Shown piece by piece: positions 1-5,187 of a DNA stretch of 11,333 bases. Both the position numbers and the translations under genes were made by a program. Origin of the DNA: Acidimicrobiaceae bacterium (GTDB taxonomy: Bacteria; Actinomycetota; Acidimicrobiia; Acidimicrobiales; Ilumatobacteraceae); NCBI GenBank assembly GCA_947458565.1, contig CANGZK010000023.1, positions 1-11,333 on the forward strand, written 5' to 3'. How positions within the stretch are numbered: the first letter of the stretch is position 1; each line of letters opens with the position of its first letter. Under the pieces are notes generated by a model. It saw only the letters and a list, made by a program, of their open reading frames with translations. It was not told the origin of the DNA and ran no database searches.

Positions 1-188
1 CCCCACCCAGACTCGATTGCGTGTTCGCGGTACCACGGCAACGAAGTAACAACATGCAATTCGTGTCCGAGTGCTGCCATCTCGTGCACAATGCGGGTCA
101 TCACCACACCGGTTGGTGCCATGTCAGGAGAGAAGTGTGGACACAGAACGACAAGTCGCAGTTTTTTGCTGCTCATGACACCGTTCAT
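1..188 (-). CDS. GT4-family glycosyltransferase, N-terminal part (runs off left edge)
   Basis: About 62 codons of the amino end are present; the rest lies beyond the window edge. After a few leader residues the protein reads KKLRLVVLCPHFSPD, then a PTGVVMTRIVHEMAALGHELHVVT stretch seen here in parts: a first beta strand, a glycine-containing loop and an amphipathic helix. This is the usual opening of GT-B fold, family GT4 (WcaI-like) glycosyltransferases, which bind a lipid or glycan acceptor in this domain. The chosen ATG at 186-188 overlaps the TGA of the upstream glycosyltransferase as ATGA, implying translational coupling. An in-frame ATG at 174-176 would give a protein four residues shorter and is equally possible. 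It is the third GT4 gene of a minus-strand operon. The sugar donor cannot be told from this fragment. Confidence 0.72.
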   Translation of the reverse strand, partial: MNGVMSSKKLRLVVLCPHFSPDMAPTGVVMTRIVHEMAALGHELHVVTSLPWYREHAIESGW

Positions 189-1297
189 GAAGCTGTGCCC
201 AACGCATTTTCATATGCTCGACACAAATCTTGCGCCGAATTGGCAGCGGTAAACAGCGCAGCCCGCGCATGACCACGACGCACCAATTCGTCACGTCGTG
301 CATGCACTTCTGTAAGTGCGCTCGCCCACGCTGCTTCTTCAAGTGGCAATACAAGCCCACCGTCGCCAATCACTTCTGGCAATGATGCGCAATTGCTTGC
401 AATGACAGGTGTACCAAGCGCCATCGCTTCAAGCGCAGGTGCACCAAAGCCTTCATACATACTTGGGAATACAAGAGCGACAGACATCTTGATCAAGCCG
501 TCTCTATCAGCCGCATCAACTCGGCCAAGGCGCAACGCGCGGTCACCCAAGCCCAATTCGCTCACCACCTCATACACTCGCGCCTCACCAAGCCCAATTC
601 CACCAGCCATCACCAGTTTGAGCGAAGGGTCTTTCCAAGCCGACCCGAGCATCCGCAAAACAAACTCGTGGTTCTTATGTGGATGAGTGATTGCGGGCAT
701 AAATAAAATCCGAGAATTGCCCAATCCAAATTTCGTTCGCAACTCAACTTCACTCGTTGCACCTTGACCAATGTGCGGTAGGACACCGTGGCGTACTACG
801 CAGATTTTTTCTGCTGGAACGTCAAACGAATCAATGAGGGTTTTGCGCACGTATTCACTTGGAGTTGCGACAGCCGTTGACCGACGTAGTGCAGACGGCA
901 CACGATTGCGCAAATATGCAAGCTTGATCGCACCGAAATACTCAGGGTATGTGAGGTATTGGGCGTCATGAATGGTTAACAAAGTTTTGTTATTGCCACG
1001 GGACGGAATTGTGCCGCCACCGTGATGCACCAAGTCAAAGCCGATGGTTTGTTTTGCCAACCACGTGTTTTCGGTGAATACTCGTACTTCTCTGCGCTCG
1101 CAACTATGAGTTGACTCCACGACGCGAAATGATTGAGCGATTTCTGGATGCGCATCGCTAAAACCAAGTGGTGCAAACACGGTGATGTCAAACGGTGCAG
1201 CAATTTCATTGAGTCCGGATAACTGACGCACGAAGTATTCCTCGCTACCGCCCACGCGGCCTGGCACACACCACAGCATGTTGACGGCTATTTTCAC
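185..1297 (-). CDS. GT4-family glycosyltransferase
   Basis: A 370-residue protein of normal length for a family GT4 retaining glycosyltransferase. These enzymes transfer a sugar from a nucleotide donor to a growing glycan at the cytoplasmic membrane face. The amino domain opens with MKIAVNMLW and a glycine-containing GGSEEYFVRQL loop (residues 16-26). A TIHDAQYLTYPEYF segment (108-121) resembles the acceptor-side loop of mannosyltransferase-type GT4 enzymes. The carboxy domain has the donor-binding signature YEGFGAPALEAMALGTPV (281-298), in which E282 and E290 form the EX7E motif. The start is GTG at 1295-1297, overlapping the TGA of the upstream gene as GTGA. No TANNNT element or strong Shine-Dalgarno lies before it, which fits an internal operon gene. 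Donor and acceptor are unknown; a mannosyl- or fucosyltransferase role would suit the neighbouring GDP-sugar gene but is inference. Confidence 0.88.
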   Translation of the reverse strand: MKIAVNMLWCVPGRVGGSEEYFVRQLSGLNEIAAPFDITVFAPLGFSDAHPEIAQSFRVVESTHSCERREVRVFTENTWLAKQTIGFDLVHHGGGTIPSRGNNKTLLTIHDAQYLTYPEYFGAIKLAYLRNRVPSALRRSTAVATPSEYVRKTLIDSFDVPAEKICVVRHGVLPHIGQGATSEVELRTKFGLGNSRILFMPAITHPHKNHEFVLRMLGSAWKDPSLKLVMAGGIGLGEARVYEVVSELGLGDRALRLGRVDAADRDGLIKMSVALVFPSMYEGFGAPALEAMALGTPVIASNCASLPEVIGDGGLVLPLEEAAWASALTEVHARRDELVRRGHARAALFTAANSAQDLCRAYENALGTAS

Positions 1298-2376
1298 GAC
1301 AGAACCACTTCGTCGTAAATGCGTGCCGTTGCCAAAGCAGTTTTATCCCACGTTGCTTGCGCTGCGCACTCGCGACCCCGTTGTCTCAACACATCGGCAT
1401 CGCGCAACGCTTCATCAATACCGTTTCTCATACTTTCTTCGGAAAGTGGGTCGACTAATACTGCAGCCCCACCGGCGACCTCTTGCGTCGAGGTACCAAT
1501 ACTGGTGACCACCGGAGTTCCCTGTGCCATTGCCTCAAGAATTGGCAATCCAAATCCTTCCCACAATGACGGATAACACAAAACACTCGCACCTGCATAC
1601 ACCGCACCCAAATGCTGGTCGTCGACAAATCCAATGAATTGCACGTTTGCAGTGTTGGGCACATCAATGTCCCCCCAACCATCTGCACCAGCAATTACAA
1701 GCGGTGGCAAGTCACTGCGGTCACGCAAAGCACCGACAAGTCGCGCCAAATTTTTGCGCGGCTCAAGCGTGCCAACGAACAACAAATACTCTGCAGGCAA
1801 CGAATACTTCTTTCGCACGAGATCAATGTCGTTTTGCGTTGCTGGCGTACTACGAACACCGAGCGCAACGTGACGCACACGATCTGGTGCAAAGCCCTCG
1901 TTCAGGCAGTCGTCCACCGTGGCTTGTGAGGAACACAAAAGCACATCGGCTCGCTTCTTTAATATTTTCAGACTGCGACGAAACACATCATTTCCGCGTC
2001 GCGTAAAAAACTCGGGATGATGCAAGAACGCAAGGTCGTGCACTGTCGCCACCATTTTCTTGCTCGTAGCAAATGGGATGATTGTTGTGCAGTGCACCAA
2101 ATCGATCTCGGTCATTGATCGTTCGACCTTTGGTTGGTTGAGTCGTAAAGACATCTCGTACAACAATGCTCCCGATACCCGCAATCCAACTACATCAATC
2201 GACAAATCAAAGTTGAGCTCAGGGTCTTCAAGATGTTTGCCCGATACGCCAACAAGTTCAATGTCTCGACGAACATGAGTCATGGCCCGCGCCACCTCAA
2301 GGGCCGAAACAGCCGTGCCTCCAGGCACTCGGTGCCAGCACTGCTCAAGGGTGTAAGCGACCCGCACGCCTTCCAT
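1294..2376 (-). CDS. GT4-family glycosyltransferase (first gene of the minus-strand glycan operon)
   Basis: A 360-residue GT-B fold glycosyltransferase of family GT4. The amino domain contains the donor/acceptor cleft loop VPGGTAVSALEVARAM (residues 17-32) and ATVHDLAFLHHPEFF (110-124). The carboxy domain has LFVGTLEPRKNLARLV (199-214), typical of this family, where the Arg/Lys pair contacts the nucleotide-sugar phosphates, and WEGFGLPILEAMAQGTPVV (272-290) with E273 and E281 as the EX7E pair. It starts with ATG at 2374-2376, only 26 bp from the divergent reductase gene, and its stop overlaps the next glycosyltransferase start. It differs clearly in sequence from the downstream copy, so this is not a recent duplication. 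It probably takes part in assembling a surface polysaccharide; the exact linkage is unknown. Confidence 0.88.
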   Translation of the reverse strand: MEGVRVAYTLEQCWHRVPGGTAVSALEVARAMTHVRRDIELVGVSGKHLEDPELNFDLSIDVVGLRVSGALLYEMSLRLNQPKVERSMTEIDLVHCTTIIPFATSKKMVATVHDLAFLHHPEFFTRRGNDVFRRSLKILKKRADVLLCSSQATVDDCLNEGFAPDRVRHVALGVRSTPATQNDIDLVRKKYSLPAEYLLFVGTLEPRKNLARLVGALRDRSDLPPLVIAGADGWGDIDVPNTANVQFIGFVDDQHLGAVYAGASVLCYPSLWEGFGLPILEAMAQGTPVVTSIGTSTQEVAGGAAVLVDPLSEESMRNGIDEALRDADVLRQRGRECAAQATWDKTALATARIYDEVVLS

Positions 2377-2402
2377 TGTGCCAAGTAAGTATCGTCATAC
2401 CC
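2377..2402. promoter_or_regulatory. Very short divergent promoter region, with a plus-strand -10 candidate at 2390-2395
   Basis: The two divergent genes are separated by only 26 bp, so their promoters must overlap each other or the coding sequences. On the plus strand TATCGT (2390-2395) fits the actinobacterial TANNNT -10 pattern and ends 7 nt before the ATG at 2403, which predicts transcription starting at or next to that ATG and a leaderless mRNA. I see no equally good -10 for the minus-strand glycosyltransferase; the closest is TACTTG (minus strand, 2387-2382). No recognisable -35 was found. Confidence 0.4.
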
Positions 2403-3389
2403 ATGACTAGTTCTGCCCCACAGCAAACTTCCCCTACTTATTGGGCCAATCGCACTGTTGTGGTCACAGGTGGAAACGGGTTTCTTGGTACAAAAGTCGT
2501 TGCCAAATTGCGACAAGCAGGGGCAAATGTTGTCGCCCCTCGCCAATCCGAAGCCGATCTCACACAGGTCGGAGTGGCTGAGCAATTGTTTTCCCAGCAC
2601 AAACCAAGTCACGTCATTCATTTGGCTGCGCGCGTTGGCGGCATTGGCTACAACCAAGTTGCTCCAGCGCAGTTGTATCTCGACAACCTCACAATGGGAA
2701 CTCTCACGATCGAAGCCGCGCGCAAAGTTGGCGTTGAGAAAACTGTTTTGCTCGGCACCGTGTGTTCGTACCCGAAGTTCACACCAGTTCCGTTTCGCGA
2801 AGAATCAATTTGGGATGGATACCCAGAGGAGACCAATGCTCCGTACGGCATCGCTAAAAAAGCAATGCTCGTGCACGCACAAGTGAATGAACAGCAATAC
2901 GGCCAACAGTTTGCGTTTGTTATTCCTACAAACTTGTATGGCCCCGGCGACAAGTTTCACGAATCTGTCTCGCACGTAATTCCAGCCTTGATCAAAAAAT
3001 GCGTTGAGGCAACTGAGCGAGGCGATGACAAAATTTCGGTGTGGGGCACGGGCTCTGCGAGCCGCGACTATTTGTTTGCGGATGACGCAGCAGATGCCAT
3101 CTTGCTCGCAGCACAATTGCGCACAACTGCCGAGCCACTCAACCTTGGCAATAATCGCGAAGTCACCATTCGTGAGACCGCCGAAACGATTGCTCGCATC
3201 GTTGGTTTCACAGGGTCTTTGGTGTGGGACCCAACACGCCCCGACGGTCAACCTCGTCGCCGAGTTGATGCAAGTCGTGCCGAACGCGAACTTGGCTGGC
3301 ACAGCAACACCGACTTTGAAGAAGGCTTACGCCAAACAATCGAGTGGTACCGAGCAAACCGCACAGATGCCGAAAAGGCCCCGCACTAA
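2403..3389 (+). CDS. fcl: GDP-L-fucose synthase-like NAD(P)-dependent epimerase/reductase
   Basis: A 328-residue extended short-chain dehydrogenase. In the Fcl/WcaG family the enzyme epimerises and reduces GDP-4-keto-6-deoxymannose to GDP-L-fucose using NADPH in the cytoplasm. Visible features are the Rossmann motif TGGNGFLG (residues 22-29), AARVGG (75-80), the catalytic region around C121 and YPKF (123-126), the YxxxK pair Y148/K152, and the family signature PTNLYGPGDKF (175-185) followed by SHVIPALI (190-197). VWGTGSASRDYLFADD (213-228) matches the substrate-binding carboxy half. The ATG at 2403 is preferred because a TANNNT element ends 7 nt upstream; an in-frame TTG at 2376 would add nine residues. 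No GDP-mannose 4,6-dehydratase gene is in the window, so it could act on another 4-keto-hexose. It is followed after 4 nt by the rhomboid gene, likely co-transcribed. Confidence 0.8.
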   Translation: MTSSAPQQTSPTYWANRTVVVTGGNGFLGTKVVAKLRQAGANVVAPRQSEADLTQVGVAEQLFSQHKPSHVIHLAARVGGIGYNQVAPAQLYLDNLTMGTLTIEAARKVGVEKTVLLGTVCSYPKFTPVPFREESIWDGYPEETNAPYGIAKKAMLVHAQVNEQQYGQQFAFVIPTNLYGPGDKFHESVSHVIPALIKKCVEATERGDDKISVWGTGSASRDYLFADDAADAILLAAQLRTTAEPLNLGNNREVTIRETAETIARIVGFTGSLVWDPTRPDGQPRRRVDASRAERELGWHSNTDFEEGLRQTIEWYRANRTDAEKAPH

Positions 3390-3393
3390 TTCC

Positions 3394-4128
3394 GTGAATT
3401 TTCCCCCACCACAACTACCGTCGCAAAGCCCGACGCCACCGCCACCGCCTCCTCCACCACCAGCAGCAGCAATCACGCGCAAGCCAGTACAGCGCAATAG
3501 TTATAAGCCAAACAACAACCCGTTTGTTGTGAGCAATGCCATCATCGCGATCAATCTCGGGCTGTTTGTTTGGAGCCAGATCTCTGGAGTCGGTCGATTT
3601 CAGTACAACATGTCTTTGTCTCGAGTGTTTCTTGACAATGGCGAGTGGTACAGATTGGTCTCTACAGGCTTTGTGCACTTTGGATTGTTCCACGTTGCAA
3701 TGAATATGTTTTTGCTGTTTCAACTTGGCCGAATGCTCGAACCAACAATCGGCTCCACCAAGTTTGCACTCATCTATTGCGCATCACTGCTCGGTGGCTC
3801 GGCTGGCGCACTTCTACTCAGCCCAACCGCCTTTACCGGCGGAGCATCAGGAGCAGTTTTCGGCATCATGGCTGCTGGCGTCGTTGGTATGCGCGAACAC
3901 GGTGTCAATCCACTCAAAACCGGTTTGGGCATGACGTTTGCCATCAACATTGTTCTCACTGTCGCCATACCTGGCATCTCTATTGGCGGTCACTTCGGTG
4001 GCGCCCTGGCAGGGGCATTGTGTGGCTTCGTCATACTTGCGCCAATGCGCATCAAGATCCCAGAATTTTTTCAGTACGCAACCCCAATTCTCGTTGGTGC
4101 TGCAGCGATCTACATCTCGCTCGCCTAG
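3394..4128 (+). CDS. Rhomboid-family intramembrane serine protease with proline-rich N-terminus
   Basis: A 244-residue membrane protein that should cleave transmembrane substrates within the bilayer. The catalytic Ser is in GGASGAVFG (S152) and the catalytic His in GGHFGG (H200); these form the rhomboid Ser-His dyad. The oxyanion-site pattern HxxxN occurs as H100/N104 in the second hydrophobic segment. About seven hydrophobic segments are visible, near residues 45-63, 97-115, 123-142, 148-166, 176-193, 198-216 and 227-243. A hydrophilic leader of about 40 residues contains nine consecutive prolines (15-23) encoded by CCN codons, which may need EF-P for translation. The start is GTG at 3394, 4 nt after the preceding stop. 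An in-frame ATG at 3367 would overlap the upstream gene by 23 nt and is the alternative. Substrates are unknown, and the link with the sugar genes is only positional. Confidence 0.88.
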   Translation: MNFPPPQLPSQSPTPPPPPPPPPAAAITRKPVQRNSYKPNNNPFVVSNAIIAINLGLFVWSQISGVGRFQYNMSLSRVFLDNGEWYRLVSTGFVHFGLFHVAMNMFLLFQLGRMLEPTIGSTKFALIYCASLLGGSAGALLLSPTAFTGGASGAVFGIMAAGVVGMREHGVNPLKTGLGMTFAINIVLTVAIPGISIGGHFGGALAGALCGFVILAPMRIKIPEFFQYATPILVGAAAIYISLA

Positions 4129-4191
4129 TTGCCACACCCCCGCTCTACCGTCACGCTCGACCTCCCCGTTATTTTCAATCCACGTAACTGC

Positions 4192-4230
4192 CACTAATAA
4201 ACAGTCACTCATAAACAGTCACTAATAAAC
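4192..4230. repeat. Tandem 14-bp repeat, about 2.8 copies
   Basis: The unit CACTAATAAACAGT is at 4192-4205, is repeated with one change (A to C at the fifth base) at 4206-4219, and again for 11 bases at 4220-4230, ending directly at the Shine-Dalgarno of the next gene. The 63 bases before it (4129-4191) hold no gene, no clear hairpin terminator and one weak -10-like TATTTT at 4170-4175. If that is the promoter, the repeats lie in a 5' leader of about 60 nt. The function is unknown: regulator binding, RNA-level control or a simple slippage product. Confidence 0.85.
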
Positions 4231-4237
4231 AAGGAGG
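4231..4237 (+). promoter_or_regulatory. Strong Shine-Dalgarno AAGGAGG
   Basis: A perfect anti-16S match ends 4 nt before the GTG at 4242, a rather tight spacing. It supports GTG 4242 as the start. It also contrasts with the other first genes of transcripts in this window, most of which show no Shine-Dalgarno and look leaderless. Confidence 0.75.
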
Positions 4238-4241
4238 CCTT

Positions 4242-4649
4242 GTGCTTCAGACTCTTCGTGCCCCCATCCATCTTCCGCGCGCAAACAGCGACCCGGTGTC
4301 AAGCCCACATGCTGCTCTCGCAGTTTTTTCACTTGCACTTCGCCGTCCACTCTGCGAGGAGATGATGGTGTTAATGCTCGACAACCAACTCCGTGGAGTG
4401 GGCCTGATGTCGTTTGATGCAGTTGCATCACACACAAATAACATCAATCACGCAATCGGTCTGTGCTCTTCCGTGCTTGACGCAACTTCGCTCAGCATCT
4501 GCACTGTTGAGCCTTATTTGTGCGATCGCGGCAACGACTCGACTTATTTAGAACTTGCTCAAGAGTTGTGTCGACATGCAGGACTCAAACTCATCGATTG
4601 GCTGATTGTCACTCGCGGTTCGGTGATCAATCTGCGTGATGTCGGTTAA
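4242..4649 (+). CDS. Degenerate RadC/JAB-like small protein
   Basis: A 135-residue protein starting at GTG behind a perfect Shine-Dalgarno. The layout resembles the JAB/MPN domain of RadC-type proteins: PLCEEMMVLMLDNQLRGVG (residues 36-54) resembles the strand pair that opens that domain. A helix (66-80) and strand (83-89) follow, then YLELAQELCRHAGLKLIDWLIV (102-123), which resembles the carboxy segment where RadC has a helix and a DHIIV-like strand. The metal-binding HNHPSG loop expected after the central strand is absent; the position reads TVEPYLCDRGND. If the assignment is right, it cannot be an active JAB metalloprotease. Similar short proteins occur as uncharacterised actinobacterial genes, from memory only. 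Its stop overlaps that of the convergent zinc-ribbon gene. The role is unknown. Confidence 0.6.
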   Translation: MLQTLRAPIHLPRANSDPVSSPHAALAVFSLALRRPLCEEMMVLMLDNQLRGVGLMSFDAVASHTNNINHAIGLCSSVLDATSLSICTVEPYLCDRGNDSTYLELAQELCRHAGLKLIDWLIVTRGSVINLRDVG

Positions 4650-4861
4650 TGACAGGCGCAGCCACCACCGCAACCGCCACCACTGCGTGGTGCAGGCGCT
4701 TGCTTTGGTGCAGTTGCTCCAACTGATGCAAACACACTGAGCAATCGCACCGAGTTGTCATGGCCTTGCGGGCACTGCGCAGGATCATTGGCTTCTGACA
4801 TCGCACGGCGCTCTTCAAAAACCGCGTCACATGTTTTGCATCGAAACTCATACGTAGGCAT
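4646..4861 (-). CDS. FmdB-type putative regulatory zinc ribbon protein
   Basis: A 71-residue protein beginning MPTYEFRCKTCDAVFEERR, the signature of the FmdB/CxxC_CxxC_SSSS family. C8/C11 and C30 with H34 (CPQGH) are the likely zinc ligands. The tail is low-complexity Gly/Ala/Pro with GGGCGGGCACH at the end, where C64, C68 and C70 may add a second metal site. The family is named after a possible regulator of formamidase/amidase genes, but its molecular role is not established. The ATG at 4859-4861 is chosen because the family motif begins there; an upstream GTG in the open frame would add 26 residues unlike the family. TACACT (minus strand, 4873-4868) ends 6 nt before the ATG, suggesting a leaderless transcript. 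It diverges from the DUF3039-type gene. Confidence 0.85.
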   Translation of the reverse strand: MPTYEFRCKTCDAVFEERRAMSEANDPAQCPQGHDNSVRLLSVFASVGATAPKQAPAPRSGGGCGGGCACH

Positions 4862-4879
4862 GGCTCTAGTGTAGGAAGT
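4862..4879. promoter_or_regulatory. Bidirectional promoter with one symmetric -10 element
   Basis: The 18-bp gap between two divergent start codons contains the heptamer TAGTGTA (4867-4873). Read rightward it gives TAGTGT (4867-4872), ending 7 nt before the GTG at 4880. Read leftward it gives TACACT (4873-4868), ending 6 nt before the ATG at 4861. Both fit the TANNNT -10 pattern at leaderless spacing. Predicted start sites would be about 19 bp apart, close to the spacing known for bacterial promoters whose -10 symmetry drives divergent transcription. Confidence 0.5.
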
Positions 4880-5176
4880 GTGAGCACGCCAACACCACTC
4901 AAGACTCGCCCGACAATCACCGAACCAGTCACCGAACATGAGGCCTTAACCGGCGAACCGGCAATGGCTCATATTGTCAAAACCGAACCCGGCGAAGATG
5001 CCGCATCCAAAGTGCTTGAGGCCCGCATCTACGGCACTCCACTTGAAGCACTGTGTGGACATGTGTGGATTCCATCTCGTGACCCAAAACAATTGCCGCT
5101 TTGCGACAAGTGCAAAGATATTTACGAGACGTATCGCATGTTCAATGATGGGCTCAACGAAAAACCTACTGAGTAA
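4880..5176 (+). CDS. DUF3039-type small cysteine-containing protein
   Basis: A 98-residue protein with an unstructured, Thr/Pro/Glu-rich first 28 residues. A conserved-looking core follows: MAHIVKTEPGEDAASKV (residues 29-45), GTPLEALCGHVWIPSRDP (52-69) and LPLCDKCKDIYETY (72-85). C59, C75 and C78 (CxxC) look like metal ligands, perhaps with H31 or H61. This matches my memory of the actinobacterial DUF3039 family, whose function is unknown. The start is GTG at 4880, supported by a TANNNT element ending 7 nt upstream; an internal ATG at 4964 would begin at MAHIV and remove the variable leader. The gene converges on dnaE2 with an 11-nt gap and no visible terminator. Confidence 0.75.
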   Translation: MSTPTPLKTRPTITEPVTEHEALTGEPAMAHIVKTEPGEDAASKVLEARIYGTPLEALCGHVWIPSRDPKQLPLCDKCKDIYETYRMFNDGLNEKPTE

Positions 5177-5187
5177 GGCTCTGTCGC

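Noticed and set aside
185..2376. Recent tandem duplication of the two GT4 genes
   Set aside because: The proteins share only family motifs (EX7E region and general fold), with different N-terminal and linker sequences.
2376..2402. A TTG at 2376 as start of the fucose-synthase-like gene
   Set aside because: It would add nine residues unlike the family and abut the divergent start codon exactly; ATG 2403 has a -10-like element 7 nt upstream.
3004..3393. A long in-frame extension upstream of the rhomboid gene
   Set aside because: It lies within the fucose-synthase-like coding sequence in another frame and its translation has no rhomboid-like content; starts at 3394 or 3367 are more sensible.
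3645..4187. Long open frames overlapping the rhomboid gene on plus and minus strands
   Set aside because: Their translations are rich in Arg, His, Cys and Trp without any domain, as expected for shadows of a real gene.
4129..4191. Rho-independent terminator after the rhomboid gene
   Set aside because: The sequence is pyrimidine-rich but I could form no stable stem followed by a T-run.
4192..4230. CRISPR-like array
   Set aside because: The repeats are 14 bp, directly adjacent and without spacers; this is a simple tandem repeat.
4862..4939. Extension of the FmdB-type protein by 26 residues
   Set aside because: The family begins at MPTYEFRC; the extension would overlap the divergent gene and reads as random sequence.
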